Shown here: positions 14,201 through 21,370 of the stretch, piece by piece
Numbering within the stretch: the stretch's first letter is position 1
How the letters are laid out: every line of letters begins with the position of its first letter
Assembly: GCA_020796225.1 (NCBI GenBank)
Contig: CM036767.1
Location: forward strand, 21,458,927 to 21,522,926
DNA length: 64,000 nt
Origin: Arion vulgaris
Taxonomy: Eukaryota; Mollusca; Gastropoda; Stylommatophora; Arionidae
Reading direction: 5' to 3'
The notes under the pieces: model-generated
The model's input: only the letters and a program-made list of their open reading frames with translations
Told to the model about the DNA's origin: nothing
Databases searched by the model: none
Position numbers and translations under genes: made by a program

Positions 14201-17200
14201 CATAAACGTTCTTGCTTAAGAACACGTCCATCTGTCAATTGTTTATGTTGTCTCTCCTATTTTCTCACTGTCCTTGCAAACGTTACTAAATCGTCACTAT
14301 TTTTCTACACAAAAGCGTCATGTCTCGTAGTTATGTGTTGCACTTCTACCTAGAGAGTACAACACATAGTCTCAACTATTAAATAATCTAATTACATACT
14401 ACACTAACTATATGGCTAACTGTCCATTCCTCCGCTGCCATCTGGGGAACTATGACATCCCACATTGAACACATTGACAACTGGTAAAATCAAATCATAC
14501 AGAGAATGGTGGACAGAAAATTCTGAACCGCCATAATTTTATGGCACGGAAGAATGTCAACATTTGAACTGATATAGTAAGTAAAAGTATTTGTGGAGAT
14601 CCATGATTGCTGATGCCAGCCAACATGGCACATGATGATGGTGCTTCTTCTGCAATCATCTTCTGCTATACTACTACTCCAGTATGTGTCATAAACAGGG
14701 CGGTGCGCTTGAGGTCTTCACCGGTCCCCATAGTTTGTTTTGTAGGGTTGTTTCTGTTGGTCAGATTTCCATTCTCACACTGCTAAAGCTGAGGCAGTCT
14801 TGCGGGATGTGCTCTGGGGACCGCTTTGGTGCTAAAATGAGGATATAGCTTTACCGCAGTCTTCTTATTATAAATATGACACAGGATGATTCATCAATTA
14901 CTTCATTATTATGTCTAAAAAGGTTCTTATTGTGAAGGATTGATTTCATTGCACTGGGTTTGCTCCATTTGACTCCATCCTTGTCTGCAGACACAATTTG
15001 CCATCTACAGAGAATTTTGCATCATGTGTTTTCTATCATCCCAGATGTTGACGCTCTTCCATGCCATGAAGTCAGGCTATCCAAAATGTTCTGTCTCATC
15101 TCCCTTCGATGTTACCAGTTGTTATAGAGAATCTGTAGCTCTCACAACTCTGTAGCTCTAGCAAGAATCCTTGGGATCTTGAGAAAAAAATTGCACATAG
15201 GACTTGGTCGGATTTGAACTCCAACCTTCAGAATATCAGACAAACATCCTAACCACTTCATCGTAGAAACCCCAATTGTTATGTCTAGTGTATTTTAATT
15301 TCTGACATTTTTGTTTCTATTCATAAGAAATGATTCCGTATCATTTATCTGTTTGCTTCCACAGGATGATATGGTTGACGATGTCTTTGCTTTTGTGAAA
15401 GTTGCAGAAATTTTAAAGGAAAGGGGAGCTTATAAGATCCTGGTGGTTGCAACCCATGGAATCCTATCTTCAGATGCTCCACGACTAATTGAGGACTCAA
15501 ATATTGATGAGGTATCTGTAGTTGTGTATATGCTGACTGAGGAAGATTTATACATTCAGTTAGGGACGGCTAGGCTACTAAAGAATACACCAAATGCAAG
15601 GGACCCATATATCAAATGATTGTGGTGGCAGTCCTTACTTAAGACACTCCAGGAGAAATTCTCTCAGCCTTTCCTTCCTCCCATTTGTTCAATGGACTGT
15701 TGTCCATATAGCCCTTTTTTGAACGCTCCATATTGACCACTTGTTAACCACTCTGTGTGATTTGTGTATGATCTGAGCCTAAGAGCAATTGTACGTTCTG
15801 CCAGTTATACAACTACAAGTAGGCCAGCACATCCGATTTCTGCGATACTTTTTATTTACTAGTGTAGCTTCCCTATGTCCTTCACCAATCGCCTCTTACG
15901 ACATTCCTTGTAGGCCACAGTGGTACTATTCTTTGCTTCTCTTATGGACCCCGACACTACACGGGTGGTCTATATATTCAATGTAGTCTCTTTATAAATA
16001 GGAAGACTTGGCATGAGTTGGTTGAGGGAATATGCACCAATCTGGGTTAAAAAGACACAGAGAGAATCTCTTTATAGCCTAACTGGGTTTTGTAGCTACG
16101 CAGGAGGTAAGTTTTATTTCCAGTGTTATTCCACTGGACCTGTAAGATTTTCTCAGTGTACTATAATTGGGGCAGTCTTGAAGTAAGGGTTTTGCAGTGC
16201 CTGTCAAATTGACAGTCGCTACTCTTCAATTTTGATTTCATGTTGCTGCAGGGTCAATAGTGTCCAGTTATGAGATATCGATATAAGAAAGACTGCAGTA
16301 AAACTATGTAGCAATGGCGAAACACATAAAAACAAAGTGTTGTAGTTTTACAAAAACAATAGCAACACACAGCAACGTAGTATTGATCGCTTTGTGATTG
16401 ATTTAATCATCCTTTTAATCTGATGGTATTGCCCATGTGTTACCGGGCTCTCAAGGGAGCAAAGAATAGTAACACTGCGACCTACAAGGCATGTCGTTAG
16501 AGACAACTAAGGTAGGGACCTAGGTAAGCTACCCTAGTAAATAAAAAGTGTAGCACAAATCGAATGTGCTGGCTTACTTGTAGATGCATAACTGGCACCG
16601 TACAATCGCTCTTAGGCTCAGATCACATACAAATCACAAAGAGTGGTTAACAAGTGGTCGATATGGAGCGTTCGAAGATCTGATGGTATATAAATGGTAC
16701 CTCCGGTTGCTCAACTACATCTAACCTTTAAATGAGGTTATAAATATTAACCAAAATAGATTAAGACACTATTTACAACATGAATATTTGATGTGAATAT
16801 GTTCGTCTAATTATTATCTTCAATGAAGGAAGTCTTTGTAGAGTAGTTTGCAACTGGTGCTGACTTATGGTTCAATAGTATCATCTTCTTGCCCACTGGA
16901 AAGATCAGGCCATTTTTCAGCGATTCTTGACCACAAGATAAGTTAGAACCTAGTCCTACTGTCCTGGACATGTGGGTGTTTGCAGTAATGAGAGAGCGAC
17001 AGACTTGGATCAGCAACATCAACCATCACGAGTTAAAGATGGATAGAGGTGGGAAGTTCTGTGATTTCTCTGCAACTGTCTGTTGGAAGAAGACACTAAA
17101 ATGGATATTGTCTCTATCCAGCGATTTAATGAGTTTGGTATTACATGTTGTACCAGCAGAACTGAATGCCTGGAGGAAGAATGAAAAGTGTTTAACCAGC

Positions 17201-18556
17201 AAGCCATGGTAATCATCAGCATGCATACACTTTGACATCTGCCGGGGGTTTCACTGAACGAGCATCTATGGATCTGCCAAAATTACTATGACATCAGTTC
17301 AGTAACTAATACTAGGTCTACAGAGTGTGTTCTGCGCCTGGCTTTGTTTGCAACCAGCAGAGTTTGGGTCGGCTAGTCTTTCTTATAAAGAGTGAAAAAT
17401 GAAAATTTGTAGCATACTAGGACCCGCAGAACAGACAATCCAACACCCACCTCCCAGTGATGTAGATCAGAAAATTTTTACAGCACGGTCAAAGACTAAC
17501 AGGCAATAGCTCACCTAGGAGATCGGACTCCCCTGGCTAAGTTATTTTTATTTATTAATTTTTTGACAGTTTGTGCCATGTGAAGGGAGACGAACGTGAG
17601 TAAGAAAACATAAAAAACCAGATATGCTGTTCTGCGTGTATGTAGACTCCTAACTGGCACATCAAACTCATATTCTACACCGCTACCAACCATAAAGAGT
17701 GATTTAACAAGTGTCTTGGGGCTAAGAATCCAATCCTGGGTAACACTTAATGTTAAGGAAACTGAAAAGAAATGAAGCACATCTAGAATGCAGTACAGTT
17801 GATGGCTAAGAATCCAATCCTGGGTAACACTTAATGTTAAGGAAACTGAAAAGAAATGAAACACATCTGGAATGCAGTACAGTTGATGGCTAAGAATCCA
17901 ATCCTGGGTAACACTTAATGTTAAGGAAACACATCTAGAATGCAGTACAGTTGATGGCTAAGAACATTTTTAGGTTTTGAACTCAACACAAACACTTAAT
18001 AATCACTCCAACAGACTTCAACCACAACACACGCCAGAGTGCCAGCTGTGTGCACATCATCATGAAACCATTCACCACCACCTCTTCAGGTGTCAAGCAC
18101 TAGATGATGTCAGGAAGATCCTCCAAGGACAGATAAATGGAACACATTATAAGGAACAAAAGAACAACTTACAAGCACATACAGATACCATTGCATTGGG
18201 CCGAAGGGCAAGAGCTCAAGCGCCGCTGGATCATTGAAGAAGATGGCCAAGAACAGAGAAGAATCAATGTGCATTTGTTGTTGACTCAAACGCCAAGAGT
18301 GTCACAGACTAGAGAGAGAGTTTGCCACTTGAAAGTGTACATATAATATAAAACAATATTAATGATATTAAACATGAACTGCTTTTGTTGTTATCAGGTT
18401 GTGGTGACCAACACTATTCCCCATGAGATTCAGAAGATGCAGTGTCACAAGATCAAGACAGTTGACATCAGTGTTCTCTTGTGCGAGGCCATGAGGCGTA
18501 TCCACCATAACGAATCAATGTCCTACCTATTCCGAAATGTTGGTTTGGATGATTAA
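2085..18556 (+). CDS. PRPSAP: PRPP synthetase-associated protein, 3' six exons (5' end outside window)
   Basis: Spliced gene, exons 2085-2257, 4068-4183, 7049-7259, 8564-8634, 15365-15511 and 18398-18556; phases agree across all five introns (877 nt ending in TAA). The protein reads like PRPSAP1/2: an N-domain block with [11 protein letters not shown], then MDLHQKE, the [13 protein letters not shown] diphosphate-binding strand, ERGAYKI, and the C-terminus LFRNVGLDD. PRPSAPs are catalytically inactive relatives of ribose-phosphate diphosphokinase that join the PRPP synthetase complex in the cytosol and modulate it (family knowledge). The acidic, proline-containing segment between the two domains (end of exon 3 into exon 4) is the insertion that separates PRPSAP from true PRPS. 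I could not find exons for the first roughly 80 residues in bases 1-2084, so they probably lie upstream. Introns are filled with repeats; the fourth is about 6.7 kb. Confidence 0.95.
2272..2440 (+). repeat. R1 5' part joined to an S1 SINE 3' part
   Basis: 2272-2355 matches the start of R1 (GAACGCTCCATATCGACCAC). From about 2356 the sequence is the S1 tail (GACTCGTTTA, then CCTGTAAAGGATA and CACGATTTTT). A junction of two repeats directly after the PRPSAP exon donor. Confidence 0.6.
2470..2680 (+). repeat. tRNA-headed SINE S4
   Basis: Contains CAGAGCGCGTTGGATGAC and GAGTGCGGTTCAATTCC, an A-box/B-box pair spaced as in tRNA-derived pol III promoters. A minus-strand copy of the head lies at 28900-29010. 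Confidence 0.6.
2684..2945 (+). repeat. R1 repeat
   Basis: About 260 bp, from TCTCCATATCAACCACTTGT through GCCTACAAGTAGGCCAG to the CACACAGGTGG end. R1 is the commonest repeat in the window, with at least eleven full or partial copies on both strands. Confidence 0.75.
2962..3235 (+). repeat. tRNA-headed SINE S1
   Basis: Head GTGGCTTAAGTGGTAGTGAG and B-box GGTTCAAACTCC, then a body ending in CCTGTAAAGAATATGCCATG. Other copies: 20258-20600 (+), 47155-47370, 54128-54375 and 59785-60625 (-). Confidence 0.7.
3440..3695 (-). repeat. R2 repeat
   Basis: Shares with R1 the core CATGTCGTAGAGGCGACTAA but has a different end (ACACGTTCTTGACAAAGATC, GGTCGTAAAGAAC). Other copies: 25175-25425 (+), 53320-53430 (-), 56560-56735 (+). 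Confidence 0.65.
3700..4067. other. Intron sequence, nothing recognised
   Basis: No repeat shared with the rest of the window and no coding signal. Confidence 0.4.
4068..4183 (+). CDS. PRPSAP: PRPSAP exon
   Basis: Acceptor ATTAG and donor GTGAGT. It encodes [18 protein letters not shown] to DYIQTS, 38 codons plus a split glycine. MDLHQ is the signature that ends the N-terminal domain in PRPS-like proteins. Confidence 0.94.
4390..4762. mobile_element. Inverted-repeat MITE, 373 bp
   Basis: The ends CCCTTATTTTTTTAATGGCA and, in reverse complement, CCCTTATTTCTTACGGCAC start terminal inverted repeats of about 55 bp (4390-4446 and 4708-4762). Both sides are flanked by TGA, a possible 3-bp target duplication. 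No coding capacity; superfamily unclear. Confidence 0.7.
4885..4977. repeat. 35-bp minisatellite, part 1
   Basis: About three units built on CATTAATGAGCATACCATT and ACACAGTGC. The same unit resumes at 5816 after about 840 bp of other sequence. Confidence 0.8.
4978..5815. other. Unidentified insertion splitting a minisatellite
   Basis: Both borders abut TGCTAGCTGTCATTAA. The interior has no convincing protein. It begins CACTTTTGCTGCCACCC, which looks like a transposon end, but I see no matching inverted end. Confidence 0.4.
5816..5995. repeat. 35-bp minisatellite, part 2
   Basis: Five units of CATTAATGAGCATACCATT plus ACACAGTGCAAGCGGT with few differences. Confidence 0.85.
5995..6180 (-). 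mobile_element. LINE-B 3' tail
   Basis: On the minus strand it encodes the end of a LINE polyprotein like the clearer copy at 25700-25890 ([32 protein letters not shown]). It starts directly at the end of the minisatellite. Broken frame. Confidence 0.7.
6415..6560 (+). mobile_element. LINE-A fragment
   Basis: GATGTGGTTTTACAGAAAAA encodes MWFYRKML as in the better copy at 33550 ([12 protein letters not shown]), followed by degenerate sequence to the FSRHVMR-like region. Confidence 0.65.
6685..6965 (+). repeat. SINE S5 followed by a LINE-A tail scrap
   Basis: 6690-6895 matches 49950-50225 (GTTCTGTTCACG, GCAATTCTCT, TATGGGGTAAAAACCCAG). 6905-6960 is the LINE-A 3' end (GGAGATCCATGATCGCCTAC). 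Confidence 0.55.
7049..7259 (+). CDS. PRPSAP: PRPSAP exon with the PRPSAP-specific insertion
   Basis: Acceptor CCTCAG and donor GTAAGT. It encodes [16 protein letters not shown], then [17 protein letters not shown], then the acidic segment [16 protein letters not shown]. The DGR-SPP core matches the insertion seen in animal PRPSAPs and absent from catalytic PRPS. Confidence 0.94.
7260..8090. other. Intron sequence, AT-rich, nothing recognised
   Basis: No family shared with the rest of the window and no exon-like frame. Confidence 0.4.
8092..8340 (-). repeat. R1 repeat
   Basis: Reverse-complement R1 with GGCATGTCATAGAGGTGACT and GTGGTCGATATGGAGTGTTC, in the intron before the 71-nt PRPSAP exon. 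Confidence 0.75.
8564..8634 (+). CDS. PRPSAP: PRPSAP exon
   Basis: Short 71-nt exon between TTTCCAG and GTAAGC. It encodes [19 protein letters not shown] followed by AIIV. KEKPP and VVGDVGGR are conserved across PRPSAP proteins. Confidence 0.94.
8752..9182 (+). repeat. tRNA-headed SINE S2, near full length
   Basis: About 430 bp. The head has GTGGCGTAGAAGTTGGGTGC (A-box-like) and GCCAGGTTCGCTCCC (B-box-like). The body includes GAGATCTTCCTGTGTAAGAA and the copy ends in a CAAT-type tail. The closest other full copy is 55930-56400; 3' pieces occur near 36740, 39705, 48690, 49040 and 54545. Confidence 0.75.
9490..9680 (+). repeat. LINE 3' non-coding piece
   Basis: ACACATCGCCGAAGGATAAG through GGGGAAATCTGGTACATCAG recurs near 22405-22545, and its first half near 35400. 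The end resembles the tail of LINE-C at 38845-38880. Confidence 0.5.
9945..10235 (-). mobile_element. LINE-I 3' fragment inserted in LINE-A
   Basis: On the minus strand it encodes a LINE C-terminus: [29 protein letters not shown], then ALNAKG, with one or two frame breaks. This basic [11 protein letters not shown] tail is typical of RTE/CR1-like LINE polyproteins. Confidence 0.7.
10507..10995 (-). repeat. LTR (3' LTR of the element)
   Basis: Begins TGAAGTAGGG and ends CTATGACA, about 489 bp. Closely similar to 13968-14457, with small indels mainly in the first 90 bp, where a short TTGAAGTAGG motif repeats. Confidence 0.8.
10996..12247 (-). other. 3' non-coding interior of the LTR element
   Basis: No recognised protein. 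A motif (AATATCAACCAACCCC and AATATTAACCAACCCCC) repeats near 11627 and 11732. The plus-strand CCCCTGGAGACC beside the LTR is the only candidate polypurine tract (on the minus strand) and is poor. Confidence 0.4.
12248..12545 (-). pseudogene. Integrase C-terminal remnant of the LTR element
   Basis: [20 protein letters not shown], then [20 protein letters not shown] and YRVVQTPD, ending in GRHIKRC. This is the pattern of the C-terminal chromodomain-like part of gypsy integrases (basic strand, KL-x-LY, YRVV). It follows the gag-like frame with no RT or RNase H between, so most of pol has been deleted. Confidence 0.6.
12530..12904 (-). pseudogene. gag-like remnant of the LTR element
   Basis: A proline-rich N-terminus ([20 protein letters not shown]) is followed, after a frame change near 12720, by [20 protein letters not shown] and [15 protein letters not shown], which look like the capsid part of a Ty3/gypsy gag. 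The two parts lie in different frames and the second ends at a stop near 12528. Weak family signal; the assignment leans on position and neighbours. Confidence 0.55.
13322..13830. repeat. 91-bp tandem repeats in the LTR element leader
   Basis: About 5.5 units starting CCTTGACCGGGGTAAACACG, at 13327, 13418, 13510, 13601, 13695 and 13785. Each unit carries a small perfect palindrome (CCTTCCCTGTAGGAAGG). Periods of 90-94 are not multiples of three, so open frames across them are not coding. Confidence 0.9.
13968..14457 (-). repeat. LTR (5' LTR of the element)
   Basis: About 490 bp, TGAAGTAGGG to CTATGACA. The outer flank (14458 on) returns to LINE-A sequence within about ten bases. Confidence 0.8.
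14640..15005. other. Intron sequence, little recognised
   Basis: GAGGCAGTCTTGCGGGATGT near 14790 resembles the LINE-C minus tail words near 16165 and 37010 (GGGGCAGTCTTGAAGTA); otherwise nothing. Confidence 0.35.
15005..15145 (-). mobile_element. LINE-A fragment
   Basis: Minus-strand reading gives TTGNIEG and a degenerate tail matching 24975-25170 (CATGAAGTCAGGCTATCC shared). Confidence 0.6.
15185..15262 (-). repeat. tRNA-like SINE head
   Basis: In reverse complement: AAGTGGTTAGGATGTTTGTC, then GGAGTTCAAATCCGACC, an A-box/B-box arrangement. It lacks a clean cloverleaf, so it is a SINE head and not a tRNA gene. Confidence 0.45.
15365..15511 (+). CDS. PRPSAP: PRPSAP exon
   Basis: Acceptor CCACAG and donor GTATCT; exactly 49 codons in phase 0. 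It encodes [10 protein letters not shown], the [16 protein letters not shown] strand and EDSNIDE, equivalent to the PRPP-loop region of PRPS. Reading through the donor gives a longer false frame to 15619. Confidence 0.94.
15714..15975 (+). repeat. R1 repeat
   Basis: GAACGCTCCATATTGACCAC to CACTACACGGGTGG. Lies 740 bp from an inverted R1 copy (16435-16680) in the last PRPSAP intron. Confidence 0.75.
15990..16070 (+). mobile_element. LINE-E 3' end
   Basis: GGAAGACTTGGCATGAGTTG encodes [11 protein letters not shown], the same C-terminal words as 28215-28250. Confidence 0.55.
16090..16395 (-). repeat. LINE-C tail piece and R3 repeat
   Basis: 16150-16200 shares GGGGCAGTCTTGAAGTA with 37010. 16270-16395 is the reverse complement of R3 copies at 29560-29690 and 30215-30320 (ACAGCAACG, ACAAAGTGTTGTAGTTTTAC). 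Confidence 0.5.
16435..16680 (-). repeat. R1 repeat
   Basis: GTGTTACCGGGCTCTCAAGG to GGTCGATATGGAGCGTTCG. Confidence 0.75.
16930..17330 (+). mobile_element. LINE-D fragment (RNase H region and tail)
   Basis: GTCCTGGACATGTGGGTGTT encodes [13 protein letters not shown] in the right frame, the helix motif of LINE-encoded RNase H; farther on, CCAGCAAGCCATGG and GCATGCATACACTT match the tails at 27180 and 58810-58860. Frame broken. Confidence 0.6.
17330..17700. other. Intron sequence, nothing recognised
   Basis: No shared repeat and no coding signal. Confidence 0.35.
17718..17962. repeat. 84-bp tandem repeat
   Basis: Units begin GGCTAAGAATCCAATCCTGG at 17720, 17803 and 17888, with a fourth start at 17956. 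The third unit lacks an internal stretch (CTGAAAAGAAATGAA), so it is shorter. Confidence 0.85.
17975..18345 (+). mobile_element. LINE-C-like tail (Cys/His knuckle)
   Basis: Encodes [30 protein letters not shown] then a basic stretch. The C-x2-C, H-x-L-x2-C spacing is the C-terminal knuckle seen in many non-LTR elements. It ends 50 bp before the last PRPSAP exon. Confidence 0.55.
18398..18556 (+). CDS. PRPSAP: PRPSAP terminal exon and stop
   Basis: Acceptor TTATCAG, TAA stop at 18554-18556. It encodes [22 protein letters not shown] and the terminal LFRNVGLDD. The end matches the family C-terminus closely, so the gene is not truncated here. Confidence 0.95.
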   Translation, partial: VVVTNTIPHEIQKMQCHKIKTVDISVLLCEAMRRIHHNESMSYLFRNVGLDD

Positions 18557-18830
18557 TCCATGTGTGTGCAGCCACCGGATGAAGATTGCAGTCATGTTTT
18601 GAATTGACACTAAATGGATAAATATTGTTATGAAATTTATAACAGAAATTGAGATTTAGATTCATTGCTACTGTAAGATCAATGGTTCCTATCCTCTGAA
18701 TTTTGCAACTTGCCCATGCAGAAATGTTGAAAAAACATGAATAATCTATATGGTAACAAAGACTTCATTTTGTTTTGACTTTTTTTTATGCATATTCAAA
18801 ATAAATTGTCAAATAAGTTACATTTCTAGA
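18557..18830 (+). other. PRPSAP 3' untranslated region
   Basis: AT-rich, no coding frame. A canonical AATAAA at 18800-18805 is the first good poly(A) signal, about 245 nt after the stop, so transcript cleavage is expected near 18820-18830. The exact end is inferred. Confidence 0.6.
18800..18805 (+). terminator. Poly(A) signal of PRPSAP
   Basis: AATAAA hexamer downstream of the PRPSAP stop, in AT-rich sequence. Confidence 0.6.
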
Positions 18831-18899
18831 AAACATTGTAAATGAATAATTCACCTTTACATGGTTGGGGGGAGTCCATACATACAAATTTGTAGCTGG

Positions 18900-18945
18900 A
18901 GTAGAGTCGAGGAGTAGGTTGGGAACCGCTGCATAGACCAGAAGC
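18900..18945. repeat. hAT-like end fragment
   Basis: GGTTGGGAACCGCTGCA resembles the right end of the element at 1268-1602. Confidence 0.35.
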
Positions 18946-18990
18946 CTTTAATAAGTGTTGACTAAAAAATCGACAGTATAGATCTATACA

Positions 18991-19014
18991 ATATATATAT
19001 ATATATATATATAA
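18991..19014. repeat. AT dinucleotide run
   Basis: About 11 AT repeats. Confidence 0.9.
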
Positions 19015-19098
19015 AACAAAATTGCAGACATAACTCAGTTTGTAACAGCTGACAAAATTTATATTGTAGTCAAACTTGTTTTCGATTGTGTGTATATG

Positions 19099-19831
19099 CA
19101 GGGTGTTTTTAAAGTCACACATTATATATAAAACAACTTGAAAAAAACAAAGTACATGACTTCATTAAAAAATGTTCAAAAACGAAGTGGTGAAATTAGT
19201 TGCAATAGTCACTGCTATGGTCTACTGTTGTTTTTGGTAAACTGGAAAGAACCAATGAAATATTCATTATAACAGATGTTGGAAATATCCACCACAGACT
19301 TCCAGACATGTCTGTACACTTTTCGTCATATTGTCAAATACCTTCTACAACATGTCTTTTGATATTTCTTGGATGTTAATTCTGATTGCTTTTTTCTGCC
19401 ATTGAAAACACCATTATGTTTTGAGTCTTCTTCTTCGAATGCTCCATATTGATCACTCGTTAACCACTCTGTGTGATTTGTATATGCCTACGAGTAATAG
19501 TACGTTGTGCCAGTTATGCGCATACGGTAGGCAGCACATCCGGTTTCTGCCATGCTTTATATTTACTATGGTAGCTTCCCTAGGTCCAACATCAGTCACC
19601 TCTTGCGACATGCCTTATAAGTCGCAGTGGTACTATGCTTTTCTTCCCTTGCAGGCCCTGGCACCACCCAGGTGGGATTTTTAGTGAAAAGAATTACTCC
19701 AGCACACAGAAGTCATTCACTTTATATTACATCACATTTTACTATGGAGTAAATTTGTTGATGAGGTCGTGTACTTCATTTTTCATATTTGTTCTACATA
19801 TAAAGTGTAGTGAGACTTTACAAGCACCCTG
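19099..19831. mobile_element. Inverted-repeat MITE with an R1 copy inside
   Basis: Ends CAGGGTGTTTTTAAAGTCAC and, in reverse complement, CAGGGTGCTTGTAAAGTCTC. A second, shorter member is at 59189-59590. The outer flanks read TATATG and TGTATG. R1 (19427-19682) sits inside, so it arrived later. No transposase frame. Confidence 0.7.
19427..19682 (+). repeat. R1 repeat inside a MITE
   Basis: GAATGCTCCATATTGATCAC to CACCACCCAGGTGGG; full-length and diverged. Confidence 0.75.
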
Positions 19832-20257
19832 TGTATGTGGACTCACTTATTTAATGGGAGGCACTATGTCTTGGAAGGTGTAGATATTTTCATGACAATC
19901 AGTGTTCCGAGATGCATTGTGAGGCATTAGTCTGTACTTCATTGCTAGTTGCAAGGTTAACTTTATTTGCTGAATAACAATGCTGTTTATAATTGAAGAG
20001 AGGGTTTGAATTGCAAAGCATGTGTTCTGTAATGGTGGGGTATGGTGTGCAAACATGTCTTGAGCTTCGAAGTGAATATTTGCAACATCTATTGTAAAAT
20101 TAGTTTCAGTTTGACTTGTTACTTTACCAAATACATGACAGATGAAAGCAGTAGTGTTATGACAAAATCTATGTTAAAACATTACAAGAATCACAATTCA
20201 TGTGGACATAATTTTGCAAAGTAGGTGCATAGAGGATTTTAAACATCCTATATATAT
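19832..20257. other. Intergenic, nothing recognised
   Basis: No shared repeat seen. Confidence 0.35.
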
Positions 20258-20605
20258 ATGTGAGCTCGTAGCTGAAACGGTAGTGAGCTCGATCACAAAC
20301 CCAAGCGTACCTGGTTCAAACTGCGCTGCAAAGCAGGCATTCACGCAAAAATCAGTCAGAAGCGTCATGGCTAATGCCTGAATTCACAGCAGGCATGAAG
20401 AAACTATGCGGATGACAGATTTGAAGCAAATTTATTCCAATGGATTTTTACGAACCATAAAAATTAGACCTCACCATTCAGAAAGGAATGTTGAAACTAC
20501 TGAACATATAAGTGGTGCCTAGAAAATCAACAACACATTTACTGTAGCTGATGGCAGCATCCTGTAAAGGATATTTCATGATTCTCATTTCTTATAGATT
20601 TATAT
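20258..20605 (+). repeat. SINE S1
   Basis: Head AGCTGAAACGGTAGTGAGCT, B-box GGTTCAAACTGC, tail CCTGTAAAGGATATTTCATG. An extra block (20325-20420, AAAGCAGGCATTCACGC) recurs near 26235 and may be an insertion. Confidence 0.7.
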
Positions 20606-20814
20606 ATATACACAAAACAATTGCTGCTCAGTTTGTAGACTGCTAGAAAATTCAAGTAGAATCTTGTAGTGAGTTTCAAAGAAAAATAATTTTTGAAACA
20701 AGATTTCTTTATTGAACTATATGTAATATTTAATCATTTGCTATGATAACAATTATCATAGGAACTGATATCATTCATCTAGTCAACATAGTATGATAGG
20801 TTGACGGAATAAGA

Positions 20815-20910
20815 GCGTCAACATCTGAGAAGATAGCAAACACCAAAGACAGAGATTTGTGGATATCCATGATCGCCTGCACAGCACCTGATGATGATGA
20901 TGATATCATT
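20815..20910 (+). mobile_element. LINE-A 3' end
   Basis: GAGATTTGTGGATATCCATG encodes RDLWISMIA, then a GAT-rich tail. Confidence 0.6.
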
Positions 20911-21139
20911 GGCAAGCCAAATGAAGTAGTTAGTTGTCTATTAGGAGTTAATGATATTGCTCAGATTTAGCAGTTATCTGTGTATTCTTCCAAAAATATA
21001 TTTGATATTTGTTGTACTTTGGTCATGTTTGTGGTTACTTTTGTCATGTTTTCAGGAATTTCTTTATTGTATATATATATCATATCAAGGACTGTGGTGA
21101 TGGGGGTCATGGTTTATTTTTAGTATAATGATCACTAAG

Positions 21140-21370
21140 GACATCTGTTATAAGAAGGAGAAGATGGAGATAATATTGTGATGAAATAATCAAAGAATAC
21201 TAAAACAAACATTGAAATGGGAGGCAAAGGGTTCAGAAAAGAGAGACGCGTAGGAAACTGAAGATGAACTTCTGAAAGAGGCAAAATACTCGGACTCAAT
21301 TCCATCGAAGAGATTGAAGGATTTGCCCAGGACAGAGCGGTAGATGGGAAATTACTTGCTAGTCCTTAAG
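21140..21370 (+). mobile_element. LINE-K 3' fragment
   Basis: LKWEAKGSEKRG, LLKEAKILGLNSIEEIEGF and AQDRA follow across two frames, a standard LINE C-terminal pattern. The minus-strand relative at 45040-45250 shares LKWEAK. Confidence 0.6.

Larger units (their letters stand above)
10507..14457 (-). mobile_element. LTR retrotransposon (Ty3/gypsy-like), internally deleted
   Basis: Two direct repeats of about 490 bp (10507-10995 and 13968-14457) bracket 2.97 kb. The element reads on the minus strand: 5' LTR at 13968-14457, a possible primer-binding site beside it (plus-strand ACACCA at 13961-13966), a leader with 91-bp tandem repeats, then a gag-like frame and an integrase C-terminal frame. Protease, reverse transcriptase and RNase H are absent, so it cannot move by itself. 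No target duplication is obvious, but the flanks are consecutive parts of one LINE-A copy, which fixes the insertion borders to within a few bases. Confidence 0.8.
9893..14640 (+). mobile_element. LINE-A copy, split by three insertions
   Basis: Pieces of one + strand LINE-A tail occur in order: 9908-9935 (ATEMWFYR), about 10240-10275 (PWTAKMTN), 10428-10506 ([13 protein letters not shown], then RKEGL) and 14466-14640 (EHIDNW-like, then the GGAGATCCATGATTGC tail). Between them lie a minus-strand LINE-I fragment, an unknown 150-bp piece and an LTR retrotransposon. The order matches the uninterrupted copies at 33540-33900 and 47575-47960. Confidence 0.7.

Noticed and set aside
10507..14457. Intact endogenous retrovirus
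   Set aside because: No envelope-like frame, and protease, RT and RNase H are missing; it is a deleted LTR retrotransposon.
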